The notes beneath the pieces are model-generated. The model did not search any database. It had not been told where the DNA came from and saw only the letters and a list, made by a program, of their open reading frames with translations. 64,000 nucleotides of DNA from Leeuwenhoekiella aestuarii (GTDB lineage: Bacteria > Bacteroidota > Bacteroidia > Flavobacteriales > Flavobacteriaceae), in contig NZ_QOVJ01000005.1 in NCBI RefSeq assembly GCF_004104055.1, forward strand, positions 62,001 to 126,000, written 5' to 3'. Numbering within the stretch: position 1 is the stretch's first letter; every line of letters starts with the position of its first letter. Positions 55,544-63,230 of this stretch are shown piece by piece. Position numbers and translations under genes: made by a program.

Positions 55544-57574
55544 TTGAAAGATTCAGAAAATATATTGCTTAAAAATTTTGATATAACACCTTTTGACGCA
55601 ATTCAAGATACAGACTACAAACCGGCTATTGAACAAGGTATACTAGAAGCTCGTAAGGAAATCGACCTAATTGCAAATTCTAGTGAACCTGCAACTTTTG
55701 AAAATACGATAGCTGCTTTAGATTATGCGGGCTATAAGTTAGATCGTATTACCAGTGCTTTTTTTAACATAAACAGTGCAGAGACCAATGAGACTATTCA
55801 AAAAACAGCTCAAGAAGTATCTCCGCTATTATCAGAATTTTCTAATGACATTACGTTAAACGAAACCTTATTTAAACGCGTAAAACATGTTTTTGACGCT
55901 AAAGATTCACTAGATCTAAGCAGAGAGCAGCAGGTTCTTCTTGAAAAGAAATACAAAGGTTTTTCTCGAAATGGAGCAAATCTTCCTGAGGATAAAAAAG
56001 CACGCTTACGCGAAATAGACACTCAGCTATCTAAACTCGCATTGACGTTTGGTGAGAATATTTTAGCCGAAACGAACAAATTTGAGCTGCACATCACTAA
56101 TGAAGCTGATCTTGCCGGCTTGCCGGAAAGCACTATTGAAAGTGCTGCACAAACTGCAGAAGAAAAGGAAAAAGAAGGTTGGATCTTCACGCTAGAATAC
56201 CCCAGCTATATTCCTTTTATGAAATATGCCGAAAATCGCGAACTGCGTAAAAAAATGGCTATTGCTTTTGGTGCAAAAGGTTTTCATAACGATGAGTTAG
56301 ACAATCAGGATCATGTGCTAAATATTGTAAACCTGCGTCACGAACGTGCAAATTTGCTGGGCTATAAAACACATGCTCACTTTGTACTTGAGGAGCGTAT
56401 GGCTAAAACTCCTGAAAATGTTGAACGATTTTTAGAAGACCTACTTGAAAAAGCGAAACCTGCAGCAGAGCTGGAATTTAAACAGCTGGAAAAGTTTGCT
56501 AAAGAACGAGACGGGATAGAGCAATTGCAAAAATGGGATAGCGCTTTTTATTCTGAAAAGTTGAAACAACAGCTTTTTGAATTGGATGATGAATTGCTGA
56601 AACCCTATTTCAAGCTTGAAAATGTGATAGACGGTGTTTTCACTGTTGCTAAAAAATTATATAGACTGCGTTTTGTTGAGGTTTTTGATATACCAAAATA
56701 TCATAAAGATGTAAAAACCTATCAGGTTTTTGATGACAAAGACAATTTTATAGCACTTTTTTATGCTGATTTTCATCCACGTGCCGGCAAACGTGGCGGA
56801 GCCTGGATGACGCAGTTTAAAGGGCAATTCATAAAAGACGGCGTTAATGAAAGACCACACGTTTCTAATGTGTGTAACTTCACCAAACCTACCCCGTCTA
56901 AGCCTTCTTTACTTACGTTTAATGAGGTTACCACTTTATTTCACGAGTTTGGTCACGGCTTACACGGTATGCTAGCAAACACTACGTATCCTAGTTTATC
57001 CGGTCCTTCTGTGTATTGGGATTTTGTAGAGTTACCGAGTCAGGTGTTAGAGAACTGGTGTTATGAGCCTGAAGCTCTGGAACTTTTCGCAAAGCATTAC
57101 GAAACTGGAGAAACGATACCGATGGTATTGATCGATAAAATCAAAAAAGCTGCAAACTTTCAAGAAGGAATGCAAACCTTGCGTCAATTGAGTTTTGGTA
57201 TACTAGATATGTCATGGCATGCAACAGATCCTAGCGGAATTGAAAATGTAAAAGCTCACGAAACCGCAGCTTTTGAGGGAACAAAATTATATCCTGATGT
57301 AGCCGAAAACTGTATGAGTGTAGCATTTTCTCACATTTTTCAAGGCGGATATTCCAGCGGTTATTACTCTTATAAATGGGCTGAAGTTCTGGATGCAGAC
57401 GCTTTTGCTTACTTTAAAGAAAATGGTATTTTTAATAAAGAAGTTGCAGACCAGTTTAAAAACCATATACTTTCGCAAGGAGGCACCGAAGATCCTATGG
57501 TGTTGTACAAGCGCTTCCGGGGAAAAGAACCCAATCCTGAAGCACTATTAAAAAGAGCAGGATTGATCAAATAG
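55544..57574 (+). CDS. M3-family zinc metallopeptidase (oligopeptidase/Dcp-like)
   Basis: 676 residues from a TTG at 55544; the frame is closed by a stop 37 bases upstream and no ATG is available. The zinc motif is TTLFHEFGHGLHGMLANTTY (HExxH), with the downstream Glu in the VELPSQVLENW helix. The YSSGYYSYKWAEVLDADAFA region and C-terminal FRGKEPNPEALLKRAGL are typical of M3 peptidases. These are cytosolic enzymes that degrade short peptides. No signal peptide is seen. Prolyl-dipeptidase versus oligopeptidase A activity cannot be resolved. Confidence 0.93.
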   Translation: MKDSENILLKNFDITPFDAIQDTDYKPAIEQGILEARKEIDLIANSSEPATFENTIAALDYAGYKLDRITSAFFNINSAETNETIQKTAQEVSPLLSEFSNDITLNETLFKRVKHVFDAKDSLDLSREQQVLLEKKYKGFSRNGANLPEDKKARLREIDTQLSKLALTFGENILAETNKFELHITNEADLAGLPESTIESAAQTAEEKEKEGWIFTLEYPSYIPFMKYAENRELRKKMAIAFGAKGFHNDELDNQDHVLNIVNLRHERANLLGYKTHAHFVLEERMAKTPENVERFLEDLLEKAKPAAELEFKQLEKFAKERDGIEQLQKWDSAFYSEKLKQQLFELDDELLKPYFKLENVIDGVFTVAKKLYRLRFVEVFDIPKYHKDVKTYQVFDDKDNFIALFYADFHPRAGKRGGAWMTQFKGQFIKDGVNERPHVSNVCNFTKPTPSKPSLLTFNEVTTLFHEFGHGLHGMLANTTYPSLSGPSVYWDFVELPSQVLENWCYEPEALELFAKHYETGETIPMVLIDKIKKAANFQEGMQTLRQLSFGILDMSWHATDPSGIENVKAHETAAFEGTKLYPDVAENCMSVAFSHIFQGGYSSGYYSYKWAEVLDADAFAYFKENGIFNKEVADQFKNHILSQGGTEDPMVLYKRFRGKEPNPEALLKRAGLIK

Positions 57575-57580
57575 TAATAT

Positions 57581-57883
57581 ATGGCTCAATGTCCTAATTG
57601 CAACAACAAATTAAACTCAAAAAGCATCTACAAAAGTTTTCTGAGTTATAAAGGCTATCCAAATATTGAATGTAAAAGCTGCGGAGCTTCAGTTTTTCAT
57701 AAGAGCAAAAACAGACTTTACGGCGGTTTAATAGCTGCGATCTCAATATTTGTAGCCTGTCTATACTTTAATTTTAAATATCCAAGTGTAGAAAATGTAC
57801 TAATAGGAATTGCTTTGGCTGCTGTTGCACTTTTATTGAGTTCTATTTTTATAATTCCTCTTTTGGAATTTGAAAAAAACTAA
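57581..57883 (+). CDS. Small membrane protein with N-terminal zinc ribbon
   Basis: 100 residues. Two Cys pairs (QCPNCNN and ECKSCGAS) form a likely zinc ribbon, followed by two membrane helices (LIAAISIFVACLYF and VLIGIALAAVALLLSSIFII). Such small CXXC-membrane proteins are common in Bacteroidetes without a known function. It begins 6 bases after the peptidase stop, so it is probably co-transcribed. Confidence 0.75.
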   Translation: MAQCPNCNNKLNSKSIYKSFLSYKGYPNIECKSCGASVFHKSKNRLYGGLIAAISIFVACLYFNFKYPSVENVLIGIALAAVALLLSSIFIIPLLEFEKN

Positions 57884-57918
57884 AAAACCTCCTGAGTAAT
57901 TCTTTTAGGAGGTTTTTT
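57882..57918. terminator. Bidirectional terminator shared by convergent genes
   Basis: AAAAAACCTCCT (57882-57893) pairs with AGGAGGTTTTTT (57907-57918), 13-base loop, tracts on both strands. The zinc-ribbon gene's stop (57881-57883) and the glycosyltransferase stop (57905-57907) both overlap it. Confidence 0.85.
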
Positions 57919-59140
57919 TATTCTTCTCTTCTATCCATTTACTCATGAATTTAGAAGCTTGTAGCGATTGATGCCAAAGCATTGCTCCGGTAAAATTTGC
58001 CTGCCGGTGTTGATCTAAATGATCCAGCAACCCCTTTATTCTAGAATGAAATACAGGTTGCCAATATGTTTTTTGAAAACGCTTATTTATTATACGAACC
58101 CCATTACATTGGGCTTTAGACCATTTTTCAACGTCTTGATAGAGACTCACTGCACCATTGGCAAAGTCTTTAAAATCATCAGTTACGCTTCCGTTGAAAT
58201 CCAGCTTTCCGTGCATGCCTTCTGCTCCTACGCTGGTTGTTACCGCCGGAGTACCGCACTGCATAGCATCTAATAATTTTCCCTTTAAACCAGCTCCTGT
58301 TACTAATGGAGCAAGTAGAACCCGAGCATCTTCAATGACTTCATGCGCACTTTCGGCCCTGCCTAAAACGTAGAAATTTTCTTTAGGATTGTGTAGCTGG
58401 GCGTGTTTTTCTGCGGGGTATGAACCGTAAACACGCATTGCTGCATCAGGTAACTGTTTGCGAATAAGCGGCCAGATTTCAGTTTTTAAATACCGTACCG
58501 AAACCCAGTTGGGTTCGTGTCTAAAATTACCAATGGTCACAAAATGCTTACGCTCTTCAAAAGGTTTCCAATTTGAGATTACCTCATCAGAAATAGGCGC
58601 TACCAAAAAAGGGAGGTAGCAAAGTTGTTGATCAGGAACTTTCAAAAAATCTTTCAACAGGTTCCTTTCAAACTCTGAAATAACCAATGTTAGATCACAG
58701 CGATATATACTCGCCAATTCACGCTTTGCAAAATCATTATGTAAATGCCTCTCAGAAAAAGACTCACCCACTTTTAAAGACGCTTCACGCCCTTTCCTAA
58801 GTCCGTGAAGGTCTATTGTTTCTAAAATTCGTACCGTATCTGGACACTGCTCCTTTACACGCCAACCAAATTGTTCTTCAATAACGAACTTATCAAAAAC
58901 TACGATATCAGGATTTAAATCGCTGATGTATTCATCAAAACTTTCATTGTTGAGTTTGATGGTTTGCGCTGCTACTTTAATTTTTGACAGGTCTTCCGAT
59001 AATGGCGTCTTGCCGGCGGCACACGCAAAATGCACCTCAGCATTCATATCATGAAAAGCTTGAATCAACTGCATAATACGGGTTCCTGCTGCAGAGGAAA
59101 CCGGCTCTGGCCAGACATTACCTATAAAAAGTACTTTCAT
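57905..59140 (-). CDS. GT4-type glycosyltransferase
   Basis: 411 residues with the GT-B layout: an N-terminal domain starting KVLFIGNVWPEPVSSAAGTR, and a C-terminal donor domain with FVTIGNFRHEPNWVSVRYLK and LLAPLVTGAGLKGKLLDAMQ, GTPAVTTSVGAEG. No membrane segment is seen. It would transfer a sugar to a glycan or other acceptor; donor and acceptor are unknown. No other polysaccharide genes adjoin. Its promoter box lies next to the divergent regulator's operator. Confidence 0.82.
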   Translation of the reverse strand: MKVLFIGNVWPEPVSSAAGTRIMQLIQAFHDMNAEVHFACAAGKTPLSEDLSKIKVAAQTIKLNNESFDEYISDLNPDIVVFDKFVIEEQFGWRVKEQCPDTVRILETIDLHGLRKGREASLKVGESFSERHLHNDFAKRELASIYRCDLTLVISEFERNLLKDFLKVPDQQLCYLPFLVAPISDEVISNWKPFEERKHFVTIGNFRHEPNWVSVRYLKTEIWPLIRKQLPDAAMRVYGSYPAEKHAQLHNPKENFYVLGRAESAHEVIEDARVLLAPLVTGAGLKGKLLDAMQCGTPAVTTSVGAEGMHGKLDFNGSVTDDFKDFANGAVSLYQDVEKWSKAQCNGVRIINKRFQKTYWQPVFHSRIKGLLDHLDQHRQANFTGAMLWHQSLQASKFMSKWIEEKNKKTS

Positions 59141-59144
59141 AACG

Positions 59145-59152
59145 CAAATATA
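59145..59152 (-). promoter_or_regulatory. TATATTTG promoter box directly before the glycosyltransferase
   Basis: Minus-strand TATATTTG ends 4 bases before the ATG at 59140, predicting a leaderless mRNA. Its upstream (-33) region would lie next to the palindrome at 59174-59199. Confidence 0.5.
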
Positions 59153-59173
59153 GTTTTACCTCTGGAATAAAAT

Positions 59174-59199
59174 AAAGTTTCAATAAGTATTGAAACTTT
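59174..59199. promoter_or_regulatory. Operator palindrome 1 of the GbsR/MarR-type regulator
   Basis: A perfect 12-bp inverted repeat with 2-base centre, AAAGTTTCAATA-AG-TATTGAAACTTT. Its right half contains the TTG (-33) of the regulator's promoter, so bound protein would block transcription. The AGTTTCA-N8-TGAAACT core recurs at 59744-59765. Confidence 0.8.
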
Positions 59200-59219
59200 A
59201 AAAATAATCACTAAATTTG
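59190..59219 (+). promoter_or_regulatory. Promoter of the GbsR/MarR-type regulator gene
   Basis: TTG (59190-59192), 19 bases, then TAAATTTG (59212-59219), the same spacing as the rpsL promoter. It ends 4 bases before the ATG at 59224. The -33 element lies inside operator 1. Confidence 0.7.
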
Positions 59220-59223
59220 AAAT

Positions 59224-59727
59224 ATGGAATTTAAAGAAGCAAAAGATCAGTTTTTACAAACTTGGGGAGCATTAGGCTCTCAGTGGGGTATTAATAAAAC
59301 AATGGCTCAGATTCATGCGCTATTGATGATTTCACCAGACTCACTGTCTATGGAAGAAGTGATGGAAGAACTGCAGATTTCTCGCGGAAATGCAAGTATG
59401 AACCTTCGTGGTTTGATTGACTGGGGGATTGTTTATAAGGAATATAAACCCGGAGAACGAAAAGAGTATTTTAAAGCAGATCAAGACATTGACTCGTTAG
59501 CACGTAAAATTGCCATCGAACGCAGCAAGCGAGAAATCAAACCTGCATTGCGCGTACTCGCCGATGTAAAAAACTTTGACGACAACCCGAGTAACGAGGC
59601 TCAAAAATTTAAAATGAAGACCGAAGAGCTTTACGAATTTGTAAGTAAGGCAGATACGATGCTAGGTAAAATAGTAAATCAGAAAGAAAACTGGATCACC
59701 AAAACCATCATAAAACTGATGAGCTAA
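59224..59727 (+). CDS. GbsR/MarR-family transcriptional regulator
   Basis: 167 residues with a winged helix: KTMAQIHALLMISPDSLSME, recognition helix region ELQISRGNASMNLRGLIDWG, and wing VYKEYKPGERKEYF. A C-terminal helical half (SKREIKPALRVLADVKNF) likely dimerises. GbsR proteins repress choline/betaine genes in Bacillus; that ligand is not assured here. The perfect palindrome on its own promoter points to autorepression, and a second copy lies before the next gene. Confidence 0.88.
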   Translation: MEFKEAKDQFLQTWGALGSQWGINKTMAQIHALLMISPDSLSMEEVMEELQISRGNASMNLRGLIDWGIVYKEYKPGERKEYFKADQDIDSLARKIAIERSKREIKPALRVLADVKNFDDNPSNEAQKFKMKTEELYEFVSKADTMLGKIVNQKENWITKTIIKLMS

Positions 59728-59743
59728 TATTTTTTTGAAATTT

Positions 59744-59765
59744 AGTTTCAATATTTTCTGAAACT
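59744..59765. promoter_or_regulatory. Operator palindrome 2, upstream of the small membrane gene
   Basis: AGTTTCA (59744-59750), 8 bases, TGAAACT (59759-59765): identical half-sites and spacing to the core of operator 1. It lies in the 52-base gap between the regulator gene and the membrane gene at 59780. Confidence 0.7.
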
Positions 59766-59779
59766 TTAAAAACGACGAG

Positions 59780-60208
59780 ATGGAATATATTTATTACTTA
59801 ATAATCGCAGGAGGCATTGGACAAATATTTACTGCTCTAATATATCCTTATATAAGACACCGCGTTTTTGATTGGTATAAGGACATCAAACAACTTAAAC
59901 CTCTCAATCAAGAAATTGCAAAAACCTATGGACATTATATTCAGGGGTTGAATTTTTCATTTGGCCTAATCGCTATTTTGATCCCTCATCATCTTATAAA
60001 TGGAACTCCGTTAGCTTTTGCTTTAACGACGTTGATTGCTGCTTATTGGGTTGGTAAAGTTATTACACAAATTGCCTATTACCCTATGTATGATATTCCC
60101 AAAAAATTAATTTTCAAGATTGGTAGCTACGGGATGAATATCCTATTTGTATTCTTCGCTTGTCTTTACACCTTAATCAGTTTATATAATCTCAGAGCCA
60201 TCATTTAA
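59780..60208 (+). CDS. Small integral membrane protein of unknown function
   Basis: 142 residues with about four membrane helices (MEYIYYLIIAGGIGQIFTAL, NFSFGLIAILIPHHLI, LAFALTTLIAAYWVGKVITQ, MNILFVFFACLYTLISLY). I do not recognise a family. It follows the regulator by 52 bases with its own operator copy, so it is probably the regulator's target; an ion or solute-related role is possible but unsupported. Confidence 0.72.
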   Translation: MEYIYYLIIAGGIGQIFTALIYPYIRHRVFDWYKDIKQLKPLNQEIAKTYGHYIQGLNFSFGLIAILIPHHLINGTPLAFALTTLIAAYWVGKVITQIAYYPMYDIPKKLIFKIGSYGMNILFVFFACLYTLISLYNLRAII

Positions 60209-60215
60209 AAACAAA

Positions 60216-60235
60216 AACCCCGCAAATGCGGGGTT
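60216..60235. terminator. Bidirectional terminator between the membrane gene and gcvP
   Basis: AACCCCGC (60216-60223) pairs with GCGGGGTT (60228-60235), AAAT loop, followed by T-rich tracts on both strands. It serves gcvP (stop at 60258) and the convergent membrane gene. Confidence 0.8.
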
Positions 60236-60257
60236 ATATTTTATATCTTTTGCGCAA

Positions 60258-63113
60258 TTATGCATCCATATACTCCTCAATAGGAGCACACGTACAAATC
60301 AAATTACGATCACCATACGCATCGTCAACACGACGTACTGTAGGCCAGAATTTATTGTCTGCAACATATTCTAAGGGATAAGCTGCTTGCTGACGTGTGT
60401 ATGGGAAATCCCAAGTTTCTGCCGTAAGCATATGCATAGTATGCGGTGCATTTTTAAGCACGTTATTTTCATCGTCTGCAGTAACGCTATCAATCTCTTT
60501 TCTAATGCTGATCATCGCATCGCAAAAGCGATCTAACTCCTGCTTGCTTTCACTTTCGGTAGGTTCGATCATCATAGTACCTGCAACCGGGAACGAAACC
60601 GTAGGTGAATGAAAGCCGTAGTCAATTAAACGCTTGGCGATATCAACCACTTCGATCCCATTTTCTTTAAAGGGACGACAGTCTATGATCATCTCGTGAG
60701 CGGCGCGACCTTTTTCTCCAGAATACAATACCTCAAATGCTCCTTTTAAACGCTCTTTAATATAGTTTGCGTTAAGAATCGCTGCCTCGGTAGATTCTTT
60801 TAAGCCAGCTGCTCCAAGCATTTTTATATATGCATAACTAATTAAACAAACCAAAGAAGAACCCCAAGGCGCAGCAGAAATTGCAGAAATCGCCTGTTCT
60901 CCTCCTGTTTTAATTATAGGGTTTGTTGGTAAGAAAGGAACCAACTGTTCTGCCACACAAATAGGCCCTACACCTGGACCACCTCCTCCGTGAGGGATAG
61001 CAAAGGTCTTATGAAGATTAAGATGACAAACATCTGCACCAATCTTTCCAGGATTGGTTAAACCTACCTGAGCATTCATATTAGCACCGTCCATATAAAC
61101 CTGACCGCCGTTATCGTGTATGATTCCGGTGATTTCTTGAATAGCACTTTCATAAACTCCGTGAGTTGATGGATAGGTTACCATCAATGCTGCTAGATTG
61201 TCTTTATGCTTTTCAGCTTTTTCACGTAAATCATCTACGTCAATATTACCAGTATCTGTTGCTTTAGTTACCACTACCTGCATACCCGCCATTACAGCAC
61301 TTGCAGGATTGGTTCCGTGTGCAGAAGAAGGAATCAAGCAAATGTTACGATGTGCCTCACCTCTACTTTCGTGATATGCCTTTATCACCATCAAACCGGC
61401 ATATTCACCTTGAGCACCCGAGTTAGGCTGCAAAGATGTGCCTGCAAAACCGGTGATCTCAGTAAGTTGGTCTTCTAATTTTTTCAATACTTCCTGATAA
61501 CCGCCTGCCTGCTCCACCGGTACAAATGGGTGAATTCCTCCCCAGCGTGCATCACTTAAGGGAAGCATTTCTGCAGCAGCATTCAATTTCATCGTACAAG
61601 ATCCTAATGAGATCATACTGTGATTAAGCGACAAATCTTTACGCTCTAAACGCTTGATGTAACGCATCAATTCAGTTTCTGAATGGTAACTGTTAAAAAC
61701 CGGATTGGTCATAAACTCAGTTTTACGACTTAATGTTTCCGGGATTGCTTTATTTTCAGCTAAACCTTCTAAGTGCGTAAACTCTTTACCTAAAGCTTCT
61801 GCAAAAACAGCAATAATTTTATTCAGATCAGCTAGACTGGTTGTTTCATTTATTGAAACCGAAACCGTATCTGCATCCGGATAATAGAAATTAATTTCGT
61901 TAGCCTCCGCGAACTTGCGTACATTTTCTGCATCTGTCTTCACTCTAATGGTATCAAAGTAGGCAGAGTTCAACTGATATAAACCTAAGTTTTCTAAAGC
62001 ATCTGCTAACGTCGCTGCTGTTCTGTGAATTTTTGTAGCAATATATTCTAGCCCCTTGGGACCGTGATACACGGTATACATACCAGCCATAACCGCTAAC
62101 AAAACCTGTGCAGTACAAATATTTGAAGTTGCTTTATCTCTCTTAATATGTTGTTCACGAGTTTGAAGTGCCATACGCAAAGCACGGTCTCCATTACGGT
62201 CTTTGGTCACTCCAATGATCCTACCCGGAATGTTCCTTTTAAATTCTTCACGCGTTGCAAAGTAAGCTGCGTGCGGCCCACCGTATCCTAACGATATACC
62301 AAAACGTTGCGTAGTACCTACAACAACATCTGCTCCTAAATGACCCGGAGCTTCCAACAAGACCAAACTCATAATATCTGCAGCAACGGCTACTTTGATA
62401 TCTGCTTCTTTTGCTTTGGAAATAAAACCTGCATAATCGTGTATCTCTCCTGAAGCTGAAGGGTATTGCAATAAAGCTCCAAAAAAGTCAGAACCAAATT
62501 CAAATTCTTGCGGATTACCTATAACTAACTCTACACCTACAGGAAGTGCCCTGGTCTCTAACACAGAAAGGGTTTGTGGTAAAACTTCTTTGTCTACAAA
62601 AAACTTAACTACGTCATTCTTCTTCTGCGTACGGTTGCGTACTGCTGCAAGCAAAGTCATTGCTTCTGCAGCTGCTGTAGACTCATCTAATAAAGATGCA
62701 TTTGCCAGCTCCATACCGGTTAGGTCACTTATCATCGTCTGAAAATTCAATAATGCCTCAAGACGCCCCTGAGCAATCTCTGCCTGATAGGGGGTGTAAG
62801 CGGTATACCAACCCGGATTTTCTAAAATATTACGTTGAATTACCGCAGGAATTTTTGCCTCGTGATATCCTAAACCTATATAGGTTTTGAACAGTTTATT
62901 TTTGTTGGCTAGCGCATTTATATGCGTGGCATACTCATACTCACTCAATGCGGGATCAAGATCTAAGGCTTTTTTTAACCTAATTCCGTCAGGGAGCGTT
63001 TCATAGATTAATTGGTCTATTGTATCAACACCCAAAGCTTTCAGCATTACATCCTTTTCCTCTGGTCTTGGCCCTATATGCCTTAAAGCAAAAACATCTG
63101 TTCTCATATACAA
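60258..63113 (-). CDS. gcvP: Glycine dehydrogenase (decarboxylating), P-protein
   Basis: 951 residues, the full single-chain P-protein. The N-terminal half has FALRHIGPRPEEKDVMLKAL, ASLLDESTAAAEAM and YGGPHAAYFATREEF. The C-terminal half has MISLGSCTMKLNAAAEM and the PLP-lysine site LNLHKTFAIPHGGGGPG. It decarboxylates glycine and passes the aminomethyl group to lipoyl H-protein. gcvT and gcvH are not nearby. An ATG two codons in (63107) is an equally good start. A TAATTTTG box lies 22 bases upstream. Confidence 0.97.
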   Translation of the reverse strand: MYMRTDVFALRHIGPRPEEKDVMLKALGVDTIDQLIYETLPDGIRLKKALDLDPALSEYEYATHINALANKNKLFKTYIGLGYHEAKIPAVIQRNILENPGWYTAYTPYQAEIAQGRLEALLNFQTMISDLTGMELANASLLDESTAAAEAMTLLAAVRNRTQKKNDVVKFFVDKEVLPQTLSVLETRALPVGVELVIGNPQEFEFGSDFFGALLQYPSASGEIHDYAGFISKAKEADIKVAVAADIMSLVLLEAPGHLGADVVVGTTQRFGISLGYGGPHAAYFATREEFKRNIPGRIIGVTKDRNGDRALRMALQTREQHIKRDKATSNICTAQVLLAVMAGMYTVYHGPKGLEYIATKIHRTAATLADALENLGLYQLNSAYFDTIRVKTDAENVRKFAEANEINFYYPDADTVSVSINETTSLADLNKIIAVFAEALGKEFTHLEGLAENKAIPETLSRKTEFMTNPVFNSYHSETELMRYIKRLERKDLSLNHSMISLGSCTMKLNAAAEMLPLSDARWGGIHPFVPVEQAGGYQEVLKKLEDQLTEITGFAGTSLQPNSGAQGEYAGLMVIKAYHESRGEAHRNICLIPSSAHGTNPASAVMAGMQVVVTKATDTGNIDVDDLREKAEKHKDNLAALMVTYPSTHGVYESAIQEITGIIHDNGGQVYMDGANMNAQVGLTNPGKIGADVCHLNLHKTFAIPHGGGGPGVGPICVAEQLVPFLPTNPIIKTGGEQAISAISAAPWGSSLVCLISYAYIKMLGAAGLKESTEAAILNANYIKERLKGAFEVLYSGEKGRAAHEMIIDCRPFKENGIEVVDIAKRLIDYGFHSPTVSFPVAGTMMIEPTESESKQELDRFCDAMISIRKEIDSVTADDENNVLKNAPHTMHMLTAETWDFPYTRQQAAYPLEYVADNKFWPTVRRVDDAYGDRNLICTCAPIEEYMDA

Positions 63114-63135
63114 ATTATCTGTGTTTAGAATGGCG

Positions 63136-63143
63136 CAAAATTA
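63136..63143 (-). promoter_or_regulatory. TAATTTTG promoter box for gcvP
   Basis: Minus-strand TAATTTTG fits TAnnTTTG, 22 bases before the ATG at 63113. I see no glycine-riboswitch-like structure in this short leader. Confidence 0.45.
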
Positions 63144-63218
63144 CAATATCAGTTAGGAATATAATCACATGTGATTATGAGTTTTTCAACCACTTAAAGC
63201 ACTTATCAACACATAACC

Positions 63219-63226
63219 TATATTTG
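63219..63226 (+). promoter_or_regulatory. TATATTTG promoter box before the UbiA-like gene
   Basis: TATATTTG ends 4 bases before the ATG at 63231, the same spacing as at four other genes in this window. Confidence 0.5.
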
Positions 63227-63230
63227 CTAA

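Noticed and set aside
63114-63135. Glycine riboswitch before gcvP
   Set aside because: The predicted leader is only 22 bases, far too short.
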